NCBI RefSeq assembly: GCF_004335015.1
Contig: NZ_RQRU01000001.1
Span: 1,054,001 to 1,118,000, forward strand
From: Psychrobacter pygoscelis
GTDB lineage: Bacteria > Pseudomonadota > Gammaproteobacteria > Pseudomonadales > Moraxellaceae
Length of the DNA: 64,000 nucleotides
Direction of reading: 5' to 3'
Both the position numbers and the translations under genes were made by a program. Shown in pieces: positions 42,296 through 52,742 of this stretch (its first letter is position 1; the number at the start of each line of letters is the position of its first letter). Under the pieces are notes generated by a model that searched no databases, had not been told where the DNA came from, and saw nothing but the letters and a program-made list of their open reading frames with translations.

Positions 42296-44422
42296 TTACT
42301 CGTCATCATCTTTAGAGTTGTACTTAGAGATGATCTCTTCTGAAACTGACTTAGGCACTTCTGCGTACTTCTCAAATTCCATAGAGTAGGTCGCACGGCC
42401 TTGAGACATAGAGCGAAGCTGAGTGGCATAGCCAAACATTTCAGCCAATGGAACTTCTGCACGGATCTGTTTAGTACCGCCAGGTAGATCGTCCATACCT
42501 TGAACCATACCACGGCGACGGTTTAGATCGCCCATGATATCACCCATGTAGTCTTCTGGAGTTTCTACTTCTACCTTCATTACTGGCTCAAGTAGCGCAG
42601 GGTTAGCTGCTAAGAAGCCTTTTTTGAAGGCGATAGAACCCGCCATCTTAAACGATAGCTCGTCCGAATCCACGTCATGGTAAGAACCGTCATATAGAGT
42701 AGCTTTAATACCTACTGCAGGATAGCCGGCCAAGACACCGTTTTTCATACGCTCTTGAATACCTTTGTCGACCGCACCGTGGAACTCTTTTGGTACCACA
42801 CCGCCGACGATTTTTTCTTCAAATTCGTACTCAACATCGCCTGCTGGATCTAGTGGCTCAAGTCTCAACCAAACGTGACCAAACTTACCACGACCACCAG
42901 TCTGACGCACAAACTTACCTTCTTGCTCTACCGTGTTACGGATAGTCTCACGATAAGCAACCTGAGGCTGACCGATATTTGCATCGACCTTAAACTCACG
43001 TTTCATACGATCTACAAGGATCTCTAAGTGAAGCTCACCCATACCACTGATGATGGTCTGACCAGATTCTTCATCAGTATGAACACGGAATGAAGGATCT
43101 TCTTTTGCCAAGCGGCCTAGTGCTACTGACATTTTTTCTTGGTCAGCTTTGGTCTTAGGCTCAACAGCTAGAGAAATAACTGGATCTGGGAATTCCATAC
43201 GCTCAAGAGTAATGACATTATTTTCATCACATAGCGTGTCACCAGTAGTCACATCTTTCATGCCCACTAGAGCAGCGATGTCACCAGCACGAATTTCAGC
43301 AAGCTCTTCTTGAGAGTTGGCATGCATCTGAACGATACGGCCTACACGCTCACGCTTCATCTTAACTGGGTTATAAACACTTTCACCCTGCTTGATTACA
43401 CCAGAATAAACACGAACGAAGGTTAAGTTACCCACGTATTTGTCATTCATGATTTTGAAGGCTAGCGCTGAGAATGGCGCTTCATCAGAAGCTTCACGAG
43501 TCGCTTCCGTCTCATCTTTGTCATCCAAGATACCGCGAATAGCAGGTACTTCTTCAGGGCTTGGAAGATAGCGGATTACCGCGTCTAGCATTTTCTGAAC
43601 GCCTTTGTTTTTAAAGGCAGTACCACAAAGCATTGGGATAATTTCGTTAGCAATAGTACGCTCACGAATAGCATCATGAATCTGATCTTCAGTCAGCTCT
43701 TCGCCTTCTAGATAAGCATTCATTAGCTCTTCGTTAGCTTCAGCAGCGACTTCTACTAACTGGCTACGGTATTCAGCGGCTTTGTCCTGAAGCTCTGCTG
43801 GGATTTCGCGCTCTTCAAACTGCATACCCTGAGAAGCTTCATCCCAATAGATGGCTTTCATGGTTACTAGATCGATAACGCCTTCGAAGTCGTCTTCTTT
43901 ACCGATTGGAATAACGACTGGTACAGGGTTACCACCTAGACGCGTTTTGATTTGATCAATAACACGGTAGAAGTCAGAGCCAACGCGGTCCATCTTGTTG
44001 ACGAACGCAAGACGAGGTACTTTGTATTTGTTCGCTTGACGCCAAACAGTCTCAGACTGTGGTTGAACGCCACCAACAGCACAGTAAACCATACAGGCAG
44101 CATCAAGAACACGCATTGAACGCTCTACCTCAATGGTAAAGTCAACGTGGCCTGGGGTGTCAATGATATTGATACGATGCTGTGGGAACTGCTGTGCCAT
44201 TCCTGACCAAAAACAAGTGGTAGCCGCTGAGGTGATAGTAATACCACGCTCTTGCTCTTGCTCCATCCAGTCCATGGTAGCTGCGCCGTCATGAACTTCA
44301 CCAATCTTATGACTGACGCCTGTATAGAATAAAACACGTTCGGTCGTCGTCGTTTTACCAGCATCAATATGCGCTGAGATACCAATATTACGATAACGCT
44401 TGAGGGGAGTTGTACGAGCCAT
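42296..44422 (-). CDS. fusA: translation elongation factor G
   Basis: EF-G drives ribosomal translocation with GTP. The 708-aa length and the motifs AHIDAGKTT (about residues 17-25), DTPGHVDF (about 88-95) and NKMD (about 142-145) are standard. Domain IV appears intact (GRGKFGHV and the loop near [11 protein letters not shown]). Only one fusA is present here. The gap to rpsG (457 bp) is large for a str operon. Confidence 0.99.
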   Translation of the reverse strand: MARTTPLKRYRNIGISAHIDAGKTTTTERVLFYTGVSHKIGEVHDGAATMDWMEQEQERGITITSAATTCFWSGMAQQFPQHRINIIDTPGHVDFTIEVERSMRVLDAACMVYCAVGGVQPQSETVWRQANKYKVPRLAFVNKMDRVGSDFYRVIDQIKTRLGGNPVPVVIPIGKEDDFEGVIDLVTMKAIYWDEASQGMQFEEREIPAELQDKAAEYRSQLVEVAAEANEELMNAYLEGEELTEDQIHDAIRERTIANEIIPMLCGTAFKNKGVQKMLDAVIRYLPSPEEVPAIRGILDDKDETEATREASDEAPFSALAFKIMNDKYVGNLTFVRVYSGVIKQGESVYNPVKMKRERVGRIVQMHANSQEELAEIRAGDIAALVGMKDVTTGDTLCDENNVITLERMEFPDPVISLAVEPKTKADQEKMSVALGRLAKEDPSFRVHTDEESGQTIISGMGELHLEILVDRMKREFKVDANIGQPQVAYRETIRNTVEQEGKFVRQTGGRGKFGHVWLRLEPLDPAGDVEYEFEEKIVGGVVPKEFHGAVDKGIQERMKNGVLAGYPAVGIKATLYDGSYHDVDSDELSFKMAGSIAFKKGFLAANPALLEPVMKVEVETPEDYMGDIMGDLNRRRGMVQGMDDLPGGTKQIRAEVPLAEMFGYATQLRSMSQGRATYSMEFEKYAEVPKSVSEEIISKYNSKDDDE

Positions 44423-44879
44423 AGTATTTTCCTAATGGAATATCTTATTGTATATAATCTTCACTGAAAGTCTTAACCGTAGACGCACAAGCCGTAGGTA
44501 GATAGATAAGAGATAAAGATAAACTGCCAAATAAAAGTGTCAGAATAATTGATTACAGTGACAATTTTATGACGCTTGATATTATCTAAGCTTATTATAC
44601 ATTAGCGCCTGAATCTTAGCATTTGGCGCTTCACTCATCTTTAAGATTACACCGTTATTAAAGCGGCTTAACCTGAGATTATCTTATCTTTTTTAACTGC
44701 AATCTAAGGCCTAGTCTAGTTGCTGTGGCCGCGCTGCATTTGTGCTTTCAGCTTTATGATGAATAAATCTAGAGGCTACTAGCAGTGTTGAGACTGCTAA
44801 TAGCTAAAAAGTAGGCGATAAAAGAAATGCTTAACAACCCATTTTAACCCGGAGTAGGTCAAGATGGGCTACTAATAAA
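44423..44879. other. 457-bp rpsG-fusA spacer
   Basis: No ORF or RNA gene is recognised. An imperfect inverted repeat around 44770-44800 (CTACTAGCAGT...ACTGCTAATAG) is the only structure noted. The spacer could hold a separate fusA promoter, but none stands out. Confidence 0.4.
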
Positions 44880-45353
44880 TTAGAAACGATAGTGTGAGAA
44901 TGCTTTGTTAGCATCTGCCATGCGGTGAACTTCGTCACGTTTTTTCATAGCATTACCTTTACCATCCGCGGCATCAGATAACTCACCCGCTAGGCGAAGT
45001 GCCATTGACTTTTCAGAGCGCTTAGAAGCAGCTTCTGCAAGCCAACGCATCGCTAGGGCAGTACGACGGGAGGGGCGTACTTCCATAGGGACTTGATAAG
45101 TAGCACCACCAACACGGCGGGCTTTTACTTCGACCATAGGGCGAACGTTTTCTAAGACTTCTTCAAAAAACTCTACTGGGTTTTCGATACTGCGTTTTTC
45201 AGCAACAGTCTCTAATGCACCGTATACGATACGCTCAGCAGTAGATTTTTTACCATCTAGCATCACATGGTTGATGAATTTAGCGATGGTTTGGCTACCG
45301 AATTTTGGATCAGGTAGAATTTCTCGGGCAGCGACGACGCGACGTCTTGGCAT
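44880..45353 (-). CDS. rpsG: 30S ribosomal protein S7
   Basis: S7 nucleates assembly of the small-subunit head and represses the str operon in E. coli. The 157-aa protein starts [20 protein letters not shown] and contains [20 protein letters not shown], the S7 signature region, at about residues 82-101. The coding frame ends in KAFSHYRF. It is 186 bp downstream of rpsL. Confidence 0.99.
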   Translation of the reverse strand: MPRRRVVAAREILPDPKFGSQTIAKFINHVMLDGKKSTAERIVYGALETVAEKRSIENPVEFFEEVLENVRPMVEVKARRVGGATYQVPMEVRPSRRTALAMRWLAEAASKRSEKSMALRLAGELSDAADGKGNAMKKRDEVHRMADANKAFSHYRF

Positions 45354-45539
45354 AATAAATTTCCTTGTCTTCAGGGATATCTGGCATTCATAGCACTGGA
45401 GCGTGATACGACATGGTTACTGTCTTGCTATCAGCCAGCCTTACTGCATGGTGGTATATTGGCACTTAATAGAAGACCACACATTGTAGTAATCCTAAGT
45501 AGGCAATACCGAACCCATGCACTATGATGTAATTAATGA

Positions 45540-45914
45540 TTAAGCTTTAGGTTTCTTCGCACCGTATTTAGAGCGACCTTGCTTACGGTCTTTTACGCCG
45601 GCACAGTCAAGTGCACCGCGAACGGTGTGATAACGCACACCTGGAAGATCTTTTACACGACCACCGCGGATCAATACCACACTGTGCTCTTGTAAGTTAT
45701 GACCTTCACCACCGATATAGCTTGACACTTCGTAACCTGAGGTTAGACGAACACGGCAAACTTTACGCATGGCTGAGTTAGGTTTTTTAGGGGTAGTTGT
45801 ATATACGCGAGTACATACACCACGGCGTTGAGGGCACGCTTGTAACGCAGGAACTTTTGACTTTTCCTTGATGGTTTTGCGACCCTTACGAATCAATTGG
45901 TTAGTTGTTGCCAT
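45540..45914 (-). CDS. rpsL: 30S ribosomal protein S12
   Basis: S12 helps control decoding accuracy. The 124-aa protein includes the decoding loops [13 protein letters not shown] (about residues 39-51) and [11 protein letters not shown] (about 86-96), both with the lysines that are replaced in streptomycin-resistant strains. The sequence is therefore wild type at those sites. It is the first gene of the str operon and has a strong promoter and a structured leader upstream. Confidence 0.99.
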   Translation of the reverse strand: MATTNQLIRKGRKTIKEKSKVPALQACPQRRGVCTRVYTTTPKKPNSAMRKVCRVRLTSGYEVSSYIGGEGHNLQEHSVVLIRGGRVKDLPGVRYHTVRGALDCAGVKDRKQGRSKYGAKKPKA

Positions 45915-45943
45915 AAGGCATCCTTCTCCCGTTCATTTATAAC

Positions 45944-46014
45944 AAAAAAATGGGTTAAAACATCTATTGATAGGGTAATGTAAATACCTATACCAGACGC
46001 ACCCATTTTTAGGA
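45944..46014 (-). promoter_or_regulatory. structured leader of the rpsL mRNA
   Basis: In the minus-strand RNA, AAAAATGGGT near the 5' end (plus 46001-46010) can pair over ten bases with ACCCATTTTT (plus 45946-45955). A second pairing (GGTA with TACC) lies inside. The 3' arm runs into seven U, so the shape resembles an attenuator, 30-40 nt before the rpsL start. Confidence 0.55.
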
Positions 46015-46020
46015 CACTAT

Positions 46021-46049
46021 ATTATAAAGATAAGTTGGCAATAATTCAA
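46021..46049 (-). promoter_or_regulatory. promoter of the rpsL-rpsG-fusA operon
   Basis: On the minus strand TTGAAT (plus 46044-46049) and TATAAT (plus 46021-46026) are separated by exactly 17 bases. Expected start is near 46014, about 100 nt before rpsL. Confidence 0.75.
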
Positions 46050-46274
46050 CCGTAAAGCGCCAATACAGCTTTACAATTCAAAAAATTTATGCAGTCTGCT
46101 TAATCAAGCTATTTTTAAACGTCTAAATAGTTCACTTTTATCAAAATCTAGCAGCCGCTTCTACGTTACTGAGGAGTCTATTGAAGGCCACAAAATAAGA
46201 ACGCTTTAAGGAAAATTCAAGAAGGCAAGCAATTTATACCGGCTATAGAATCACCCTAAAGAGTAGCTGTGAAA

Positions 46275-46326
46275 CCTTTAGTAACACTAAGCGTCAATCA
46301 CCCAAAGGCATTGACGCTGTTAAAGG
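46275..46326 (-). terminator. long hairpin between the ecsC-like gene and rpsL
   Basis: AGCGTCAAT (46290-46298) and ATTGACGCT (46310-46318) form a perfect nine-base stem with an 11-base loop. Outer CCTTTA and TAAAGG arms extend it with mismatches. It lies about 60 bp past the ecsC-like stop and has no clear T-tract, so termination is only likely. Confidence 0.45.
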
Positions 46327-46382
46327 TCACTTTGCGTATTGGTCAGCTTAGCTTGATTGTTATCAAACCACGCTCTACCGTC

Positions 46383-47624
46383 TTACTTTGCCTTTACCTT
46401 ATCATCTTCTGCGTCGGCTGAGGCAGTCTTAGCGTCTTTATTGGCCTCTACTTTATCCGTAGCATCACCCTCATCGCTATTTGGACTTAACTTTTCGGCA
46501 GCCTTATCGATTGCAGATTTTTTATCACCGTCTTGAGCATTGTCTTGCGGCTCACTACTCGAGTCATCTTTGGCTTGGTCAGCTTGGTGCTGACTAGAAT
46601 CATCGCTAGACTTTTTGTTCAACTTCTCTGATTTATCAGAACCCTCTGAGTCACTTTTTACTTCACTTTCTTGATCAGTACTGCTAGAGAGCAATCGGTT
46701 AGCAAGCTTGGCATCTGGTGCAAAAGTAGCTTGAGCAACGCCAATTACTTCTTCGATTAGGTGGCTGTTGTAATGCATGCCAACAGCGACCGAGGTGACA
46801 GGAAGTAGCTTAGTCATCCAGCTAAGGTTAACGTGGTCGATATCAATATTAAACTGTTGAGCAATTTTATCGATTTGCTCAGCATAATGACTTACATTTT
46901 GATGCTGCAAGCCAACGTTTTTAAGCTCATTTCTTAAGCCTTGGTTATCAGCTTTATCTAGTAGGCCCTTTGCTACGCCTAGACCCGCTAGCAATGCCTG
47001 CTTTTCTTGCATTTTGCTAAGGTCAGCGCTTGAGAGTAGCTCGTAAGCCATCTTGATACCTTGCTTACCGGTCAGTGGCTGGTCATATACTGCGGCGATT
47101 TGATACACCGTACGTAAGGAGACAAGCAGTAACCACAAAGTATCAGCAAGCATACCTGGTAGACCGGCCAGACCAGTTACACCGCCAAGGGTAGCTAAAG
47201 CGCGGTTTTGATTAGCGATATCTGTCGCTAGCGCGTAACGCTGTTCATTGTCTAATGACTTAACCCCTGCTAGGCGATTCTCCTCAGGTAGATCTAGCTG
47301 GCTCCAGCTGGCTGCAAGCTTAGCGATCTGAGCAAAAGCACTGTCCATCGCCTTGCTAAACATACTGTCAGGGACGACCTTTTTGGCATACTTGCCGTAC
47401 GTCGCAAAGCGTGGACCAAGGAGCTGCTGCGACGCTTTTAGCGTCTGCTCACGAAGCAAATCGTTTTTGGGTGTCTTATTTTCTAAATCCACCGCTTTAA
47501 ATTGCTTGGGCTTTCCTGACTTGGCATTGACACTGTCAATAAATGAGCCTAGACGTTCTAGATTATTGCGAGTCATCTTGCCAGCAGTACCAAGACCTTT
47601 TGAAAGTGCGCTGCGTTTTGCCAT
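46383..47624 (-). CDS. EcsC-family protein
   Basis: The middle of this 413-aa protein (about residues 95-300) matches the EcsC family pattern. It includes ATLGGVTGLAGLPGMLADTLWLL, a glycine-rich hydrophobic stretch, followed by TVYQIAAVYDQPLTGKQGIKM. EcsC proteins are named after a gene in the Bacillus ecs transporter operon, but their own role is unclear. The last 85 residues or so are highly acidic and polar, rich in Ser, Asp, Lys and Gln, and likely disordered. The start is ATG 47622-47624 with AAGGAC upstream; an in-frame Met eight codons earlier lacks one. Confidence 0.8.
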   Translation of the reverse strand: MAKRSALSKGLGTAGKMTRNNLERLGSFIDSVNAKSGKPKQFKAVDLENKTPKNDLLREQTLKASQQLLGPRFATYGKYAKKVVPDSMFSKAMDSAFAQIAKLAASWSQLDLPEENRLAGVKSLDNEQRYALATDIANQNRALATLGGVTGLAGLPGMLADTLWLLLVSLRTVYQIAAVYDQPLTGKQGIKMAYELLSSADLSKMQEKQALLAGLGVAKGLLDKADNQGLRNELKNVGLQHQNVSHYAEQIDKIAQQFNIDIDHVNLSWMTKLLPVTSVAVGMHYNSHLIEEVIGVAQATFAPDAKLANRLLSSSTDQESEVKSDSEGSDKSEKLNKKSSDDSSQHQADQAKDDSSSEPQDNAQDGDKKSAIDKAAEKLSPNSDEGDATDKVEANKDAKTASADAEDDKVKAK

Positions 47625-47776
47625 ATTTAAGTCCTTATTGTTATGCATGGGTATTAAGATAATGGATTGATTGCCATAAAAAAGAAAGGAAGGTAGCTAT
47701 AATGCTAATAGAAGTTCTAGACCATTTCAGCTTTGAGTTAGCATTTTTGATTTAGCAATTTAGCATTGAAGTCTTT

Positions 47777-47806
47777 ATAGGTTAAGTCAAAATAGGTTGA
47801 GTCAAA
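47777..47806. repeat. 15-bp tandem duplication
   Basis: ATAGGTTAAGTCAAA (47777-47791) is followed by ATAGGTTGAGTCAAA (47792-47806), differing at one base. Confidence 0.75.
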
Positions 47807-47940
47807 TAATCCTCGTAATAAGATGATTTTCAAGCCAATCCGTAATCAATAATTATTGATACACCATACACCCAAAAGTGATTATCAAAATCATCCAATA
47901 CTGCCTGTTGACCTAATCTTTAAGTCTGTTGGTCAATCAT

Positions 47941-47970
47941 TCTTAACAGCCAAACTCTTAACAGCCCACT
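47941..47970. repeat. 15-bp tandem duplication
   Basis: TCTTAACAGCCAAAC (47941-47955) is followed by TCTTAACAGCCCACT (47956-47970). The first 11 bases are identical. Confidence 0.65.
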
Positions 47971-48305
47971 GCTCTTACGACAAAAAGCTACCAACTACCA
48001 ATCACTATTGGCAAGCATTCCTAATATAGATTAGCATAATATCCTTAACCCCATAGTGTCAGTGCAAACAATGTTATCAGTGTTTTTAGCTTTGTATCTA
48101 AATTTAAACTTACTTCATAATCCGCCTGACTATCCTCACCCTAAGTGCATCAAAACAGTCAGTTAATCGTTGATAAGGATAAACGCCGTCATCATGGTAG
48201 CTCTTCAGGTTATTAACAAAAATCAATGTATTTGTAACGCGCTAATCTTATACTGGTCATTCTCGACCTACCAACAGCTTAATATTGATTTAAAGGAATT
48301 ATAAT

Positions 48306-49601
48306 ATGCGCCGAGTCGTCATCACTGGAGCCGGTATAGTCTCATGTATCGGTAATGATTTAGCAGTCGTTTCAGAGGCGCTTAAGCAAGGCCGCTCCGG
48401 AATACGTTTTAACCCAAACTATGCAGATCATGGCTTTAAGTCTCAAATTAGCGGTAGTATCGATAAAGCAAGCCTTGATACCAGCGGCATCGATCGTAAG
48501 CTAAAGCGATTTTTAAGTGATGCCGGAATCTTTGGTTATGTCAGCGCTTTAGCCGCTATTGAGCATGCCAATCTAACGATTGAGGCTGTTGGTAACAACC
48601 CCCGCGTGGGCGTAGTCGCGGGATCAGGTGGCGCCTCTACTCACGATGTCGCCACCGCAGTCGCTGCTATGCAAGATAAAGGTCTGCGCGGTGTTGGCGC
48701 TATGGCCGTTCCTAAGACGATGAGTAGCTCGGTATCAGCAGCGCTCGCTACCGGACTAAAGATTAAAGGCGCTTCCTACTCACTATCCTCTGCCTGCGCG
48801 ACCTCTACGCACTGTATCGGTCATGCGATGGAGCTGATTCAGCTGGGTAAACTTGATATGGTCATCGCTGGCGGAGGTGAAGCCGAGGACTGGACGCAGT
48901 CCTGCATGTTTGACGCGATGGGGGCCATGAGTACGCAATATAATGAGACGCCTACTCAGGCCTCACGTCCATATGATAAAGACCGAGATGGTTTTGTCAT
49001 TGCTGGCGGCGGCGCTATGGTCGTGGTAGAAAGCTTAGAGCATGCGCAGAAGCGTGGAGCGCCTATCTTGGCCGAGATAGTCGGCTACGGTGCAAGCTCT
49101 GATGGTGCGCAGATGGTCGCGCCAAGTGGCGACGGCGCTCTGCGCTGCATGCAGCAAGCACTGAATCAATCAGGGCTACTAAGCGTTGACTACATTAACA
49201 CTCATGGTACTAGCACGCCACTCGGTGATATCACTGAGCTTAACGCTATTGCTGCGCTATTTGCCGATGCCCATCAGACTCCATATCAATCTGAATTTGA
49301 AAATATTAATATTCCCTCGCGTGCAGTGGTTAACACTGAATTGCCACCAATCAGCTCGACCAAATCGATGACAGGACACAGTCTTGGCGCTGTAGGGGCA
49401 CAAGAGCTAATCTACTGTCTACTGATGATGCAACAAGGATTTATCGCGCCCAGTATCAATATTGAGCAATTGGACCCAGCAGCGAGTGGCTTTGATATCG
49501 TCACTCAAACTCGTGAAGCTAATCTGCATACTATTATGAGCAACAGCTTTGGCTTTGGTGGTACCAATGCCGCATTAATTATCAAAAAATTTGAGGCATA
49601 A
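48306..49601 (+). CDS. fabB: beta-ketoacyl-ACP synthase I
   Basis: FabB condenses malonyl-ACP with acyl-ACP in fatty acid elongation and is key for unsaturated fatty acids. The 431-aa protein has the thiolase-fold catalytic set Cys164 (SSACATST), His300 (NTHGTSTP) and His358 (SMTGHSLGA). The overall sequence is closer to FabB than to FabF, in my reading of [18 protein letters not shown] and the [18 protein letters not shown] segment. It is slightly longer than E. coli FabB. pabB starts seven bases downstream. Confidence 0.9.
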   Translation: MRRVVITGAGIVSCIGNDLAVVSEALKQGRSGIRFNPNYADHGFKSQISGSIDKASLDTSGIDRKLKRFLSDAGIFGYVSALAAIEHANLTIEAVGNNPRVGVVAGSGGASTHDVATAVAAMQDKGLRGVGAMAVPKTMSSSVSAALATGLKIKGASYSLSSACATSTHCIGHAMELIQLGKLDMVIAGGGEAEDWTQSCMFDAMGAMSTQYNETPTQASRPYDKDRDGFVIAGGGAMVVVESLEHAQKRGAPILAEIVGYGASSDGAQMVAPSGDGALRCMQQALNQSGLLSVDYINTHGTSTPLGDITELNAIAALFADAHQTPYQSEFENINIPSRAVVNTELPPISSTKSMTGHSLGAVGAQELIYCLLMMQQGFIAPSINIEQLDPAASGFDIVTQTREANLHTIMSNSFGFGGTNAALIIKKFEA

Positions 49602-49607
49602 AGTTAG

Positions 49608-51227
49608 ATGAGCGAGTGTGGTAGCAGTACTGGTTTGAACCGTTTAGATAGTACAGAGATGGACAATTATTGGCAGTTTGGCGGTATGGAAGCCCCTGAG
49701 CTTATCAGGCTTTTACTAAAGGCATTGCCAGAGATGCTATCAGAAGCATCAACCGCGAGATTGCCAACAAATGGCTCCGAGCTATATTGGCACATTTGTT
49801 GGTTAAATAACGATGGCGCGCCAGTCATTGGCCTATTGCCTAAAGCCAGTTGGTCAGCCTATCCCCTCTCGCCTAAAGCTACCAATACTACGCCTCTTCT
49901 ACATATAGTAGCGACCGAACGCAACGCTAGTGGCTATAGTGCGTGTGTTGAAAAAACCTTAAGTACAGAATCATGGCAACAAGAGCTGATTGCGTATACC
50001 CAGACTAATGATGCTCAGCATTCCTCTATCACTAATTGTGATACAGATTCGACCTCATCGCAGTACATTAATGGGCTGATAGGCTTTATTGGTTACGATA
50101 TCGCCGCGCAGCAGTTAAGCCCTAAATCAGACATTGCTAATGCCGATCAGCCCTATGCTTACTTAGGGCATTATGACATTACGCTGCAAGCGCGTGCTGA
50201 GGGTTGGCAGCTGATCACCCAAGAAGATACCGACGCCACTATTATTGATAGCATTAAGCAATGCTTAGATAGTATCGATAATCAGCTGTCTTTGCCTGCA
50301 CCAGAATCATTACCTTACCTTGCTTCACCACCCGCGTTACACCTGCAACCGGACTGGGACTATCCAGACTATCAATATGCTTTTGCTCGAACGCAGCAGT
50401 ACCTTAACCAAGGAGACTGCTATCAGATTAACCTGACGCAAGCGTGGCGAGGTTATCTAACCAATAATCACGCCTGCCATCCGCGCTCGCTTAACCGCCC
50501 CAATCTTCAATTAATAGACTACCTGCCTGCCCTACACGCCAATACGCAGGCTCCTTTTGCAGGTTATCTACATTTGGCTGATTTTGAGCTGCTTAGCTGC
50601 TCCCCTGAACTATTCTTCGTATTTGAAAGCTCATTAGAAGGCAAACAACAAATCCGTACCAAACCTATTAAAGGCACGAGACCACGAGGCCACAATGTAG
50701 AAGAAGATAATGCGCTAAAGACCGAGCTGGCCAACAGTGATAAGGACCGTGCTGAAAACGTGATGATAGTGGACTTATTACGCAATGACTTGGGAAAATA
50801 TGCGCAGACGGGTAGCGTTAAAGTACCTAAACTCTTCGCCATTGAGAGCTTTAGCAATGTCCATCATATGGTAAGTACCATTACCGCGACTATCCGCGAG
50901 GAGGTTCACCCCCTGACTATGCTGTTTGACAGCTTGCCTGCTGGCTCAATTACCGGAACGCCCAAAAAGCGTGCAGTAGAGATTATCGCCGAGCTTGAAA
51001 GCACAGCTCGCGGCGCATACTGCGGCACGATGGGTTATATGAATTTTGATGGCTCGGGGCAGTGGAATGTGCTGATTCGCACTTTACAGGCTAACAGTAG
51101 CGGTCAAGTGAGCTTGTGGGCAGGTGGCGGCATCACTGTAAGCTCGGACTGCGCGGCAGAATATCAAGAATGCCTTGATAAGGTAGGTAATCTACTGGGA
51201 GTATTGGCAGCAGCGCAACCAAAATAA
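49608..51227 (+). CDS. pabB: aminodeoxychorismate synthase component I
   Basis: PabB uses ammonia from PabA to convert chorismate to 4-amino-4-deoxychorismate for folate synthesis. The 539-aa protein has a variable N-terminal half and a C-terminal chorismate-binding domain. The latter shows PIKGTRPRG (about residues 355-363), IVDLLRNDLGKYA (about 386-398) and PAGSITGTPKKRAVEII (about 444-460), where PabB proteins have this PIKGT lysine. The length exceeds E. coli PabB because of N-terminal insertions. It is probably co-transcribed with fabB. TrpE is an alternative, but the motifs fit PabB better. Confidence 0.9.
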   Translation: MSECGSSTGLNRLDSTEMDNYWQFGGMEAPELIRLLLKALPEMLSEASTARLPTNGSELYWHICWLNNDGAPVIGLLPKASWSAYPLSPKATNTTPLLHIVATERNASGYSACVEKTLSTESWQQELIAYTQTNDAQHSSITNCDTDSTSSQYINGLIGFIGYDIAAQQLSPKSDIANADQPYAYLGHYDITLQARAEGWQLITQEDTDATIIDSIKQCLDSIDNQLSLPAPESLPYLASPPALHLQPDWDYPDYQYAFARTQQYLNQGDCYQINLTQAWRGYLTNNHACHPRSLNRPNLQLIDYLPALHANTQAPFAGYLHLADFELLSCSPELFFVFESSLEGKQQIRTKPIKGTRPRGHNVEEDNALKTELANSDKDRAENVMIVDLLRNDLGKYAQTGSVKVPKLFAIESFSNVHHMVSTITATIREEVHPLTMLFDSLPAGSITGTPKKRAVEIIAELESTARGAYCGTMGYMNFDGSGQWNVLIRTLQANSSGQVSLWAGGGITVSSDCAAEYQECLDKVGNLLGVLAAAQPK

Positions 51228-51229
51228 AA

Positions 51230-51264
51230 CCGACTGTCTAAAACTAGGGCCTATAAACAGTCGG
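51230..51264. terminator. possible bidirectional hairpin after pabB
   Basis: CCGACTGT (51230-51237) pairs with ACAGTCGG (51257-51264) directly after the pabB stop. It has an inner CTAGGGCCTA palindrome. The T-tract is missing. It lies between convergent pabB and hisC. Confidence 0.4.
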
Positions 51265-51289
51265 TAATAATCGCATCAAAGCTAACTAT

Positions 51290-51346
51290 ATTGACTTAGA
51301 TAAATCACATTGACTTAAACAAATCGTATCGCCTTAGCTAAAATGA
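51290..51346. repeat. degenerate 19-bp tandem repeat, 3 copies
   Basis: ATTGACTTAGATAAATCAC (51290-51308), ATTGACTTAAACAAATCGT (51309-51327) and ATCGCCTTAGCTAAAATGA (51328-51346) stand end to end before the hisC 3' end. Confidence 0.7.
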
Positions 51347-51353
51347 CTGCGCC

Positions 51354-52457
51354 CTACTCTTGCATCTCTTGTAACGCTGAGATTAATCGCTGGGTCTGTG
51401 CTTCAGTACCGACAGTAATTCGCAAGTACTCATTGATTCGCGGTGCATTAAAGTGGCGCACAATAATGCCCTTCTCACGCAGATTCGCTGCTATCTCAGC
51501 AGCATTGCCATCTTTAGGGCGTGCGAACACAAAGTTAGCATGCGATGGTAGCACCTCAAACCCTAGTCCAACTAGACCTTTAGTCATCGCTTCACGCAGC
51601 TCAATAATCTTAGCGCAAACCTGCTCAAAGTACTCAGTATCTTGTAGGCATGCCGTCGCACCCGCTTGCGCTAACTTATCAAGAGGATAGCTATTAAAGC
51701 TATTCTTCATCCGCGTTAATGCTGCTATCAATGAGACATTACCAAAGGCCATACCGACACGTAGCCCTGCCAATGAGCGAGACTTAGAAAACGTCTGAGT
51801 GACCAATAAGTTATCAAAATCGTTGATTAAGCTTACCGCCGAAACTTGAGCACCATTATCAGCGCGGGCAAAGTCGATATAGGCTTCATCGATAACAATC
51901 ACCGCGTTGGGATGCTCACTAGCAAGCTTGCTAACAGCGTCAAGGGATAATAACAGTCCTGTCGGTGCATTAGGATTAGCAATAATAACCCCACTACAAG
52001 GACGGCGGTAATCATCTGTATCTATACTAAAATCTTCGCTTAACGGAATCTGCACCATCTCAATCCCGAAAGTCTCAGCATAAACAGGGTAGAAGCTATA
52101 GCTAATATCGGGGGCTAACAGCGGCCGCTCTTTCAAAAAAAAGCAGGCAAATACCAACGCCAGTACTTCATCTGAGCCGTTACCTACAAAGACTTGCTCA
52201 GGCTGCACTTGGTAAGTCTCTGCCAAAGACTGCTTTAAATTATTAGACTCAGGCATAGGGTACAAGCGTAGCCCTGTCGCTTGCTCAGCCAGCTCAGCAG
52301 CAATCGCCTCAGCCACCTTCACAGAGGGTGGAAATGGATTTTCATTCGTGTTTAGCTTACATAGGTTATCATGCCGAGGCTGCTCACCGGGGGTATAAGG
52401 CATGAGGTTTCGGGCTTTGGTGGACCACAATCTAGTATCGATCTTATACTCACTCAT
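51354..52457 (-). CDS. hisC: histidinol-phosphate aminotransferase
   Basis: HisC transfers an amino group from glutamate to imidazole acetol phosphate in histidine synthesis, using pyridoxal phosphate. The 367-aa protein has the PLP-Lys segment TFSKSRSLAGLRVGMAFG (Lys near residue 223) and upstream NPNAPTG (about 155-161). The N-terminal NTNENPFPPS (about 37-46) is typical of HisC. It is downstream of hisD on the same strand, with a 285-bp gap. Confidence 0.96.
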   Translation of the reverse strand: MSEYKIDTRLWSTKARNLMPYTPGEQPRHDNLCKLNTNENPFPPSVKVAEAIAAELAEQATGLRLYPMPESNNLKQSLAETYQVQPEQVFVGNGSDEVLALVFACFFLKERPLLAPDISYSFYPVYAETFGIEMVQIPLSEDFSIDTDDYRRPCSGVIIANPNAPTGLLLSLDAVSKLASEHPNAVIVIDEAYIDFARADNGAQVSAVSLINDFDNLLVTQTFSKSRSLAGLRVGMAFGNVSLIAALTRMKNSFNSYPLDKLAQAGATACLQDTEYFEQVCAKIIELREAMTKGLVGLGFEVLPSHANFVFARPKDGNAAEIAANLREKGIIVRHFNAPRINEYLRITVGTEAQTQRLISALQEMQE

Positions 52458-52742
52458 TAGGGCTTCCGCTTTGCTATATCACAGTTAAATCAAGAATAGT
52501 CGTACACTCTAGAGTATTCAATTGATAGGGTAAAGATAATCAATGAATTCTATCATGGCACAAATGCACTGGCGACAATAACGCTCTAAAATACCACCGT
52601 CAGCGTCTTTTACACGACAACTGGCGTCGCTTATTACTGACTGCACTAACAGTTACCACCGTACCCCTATTTTAATAACGATACGGTTCATAGCATCACT
52701 ATTAATAATGATAAAGGCTCTAATAAGAGCATAAATACCAAA

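Larger units (their letters stand above)
47625..48305. other. 681-bp divergent spacer before fabB
   Basis: It separates the minus-strand EcsC gene from plus-strand fabB. Two 15-bp tandem duplications lie here (47777-47806 and 47941-47970). No ORF is credible. AAAGGAATTATA just before 48306 supplies the fabB ribosome binding site. Confidence 0.5.
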
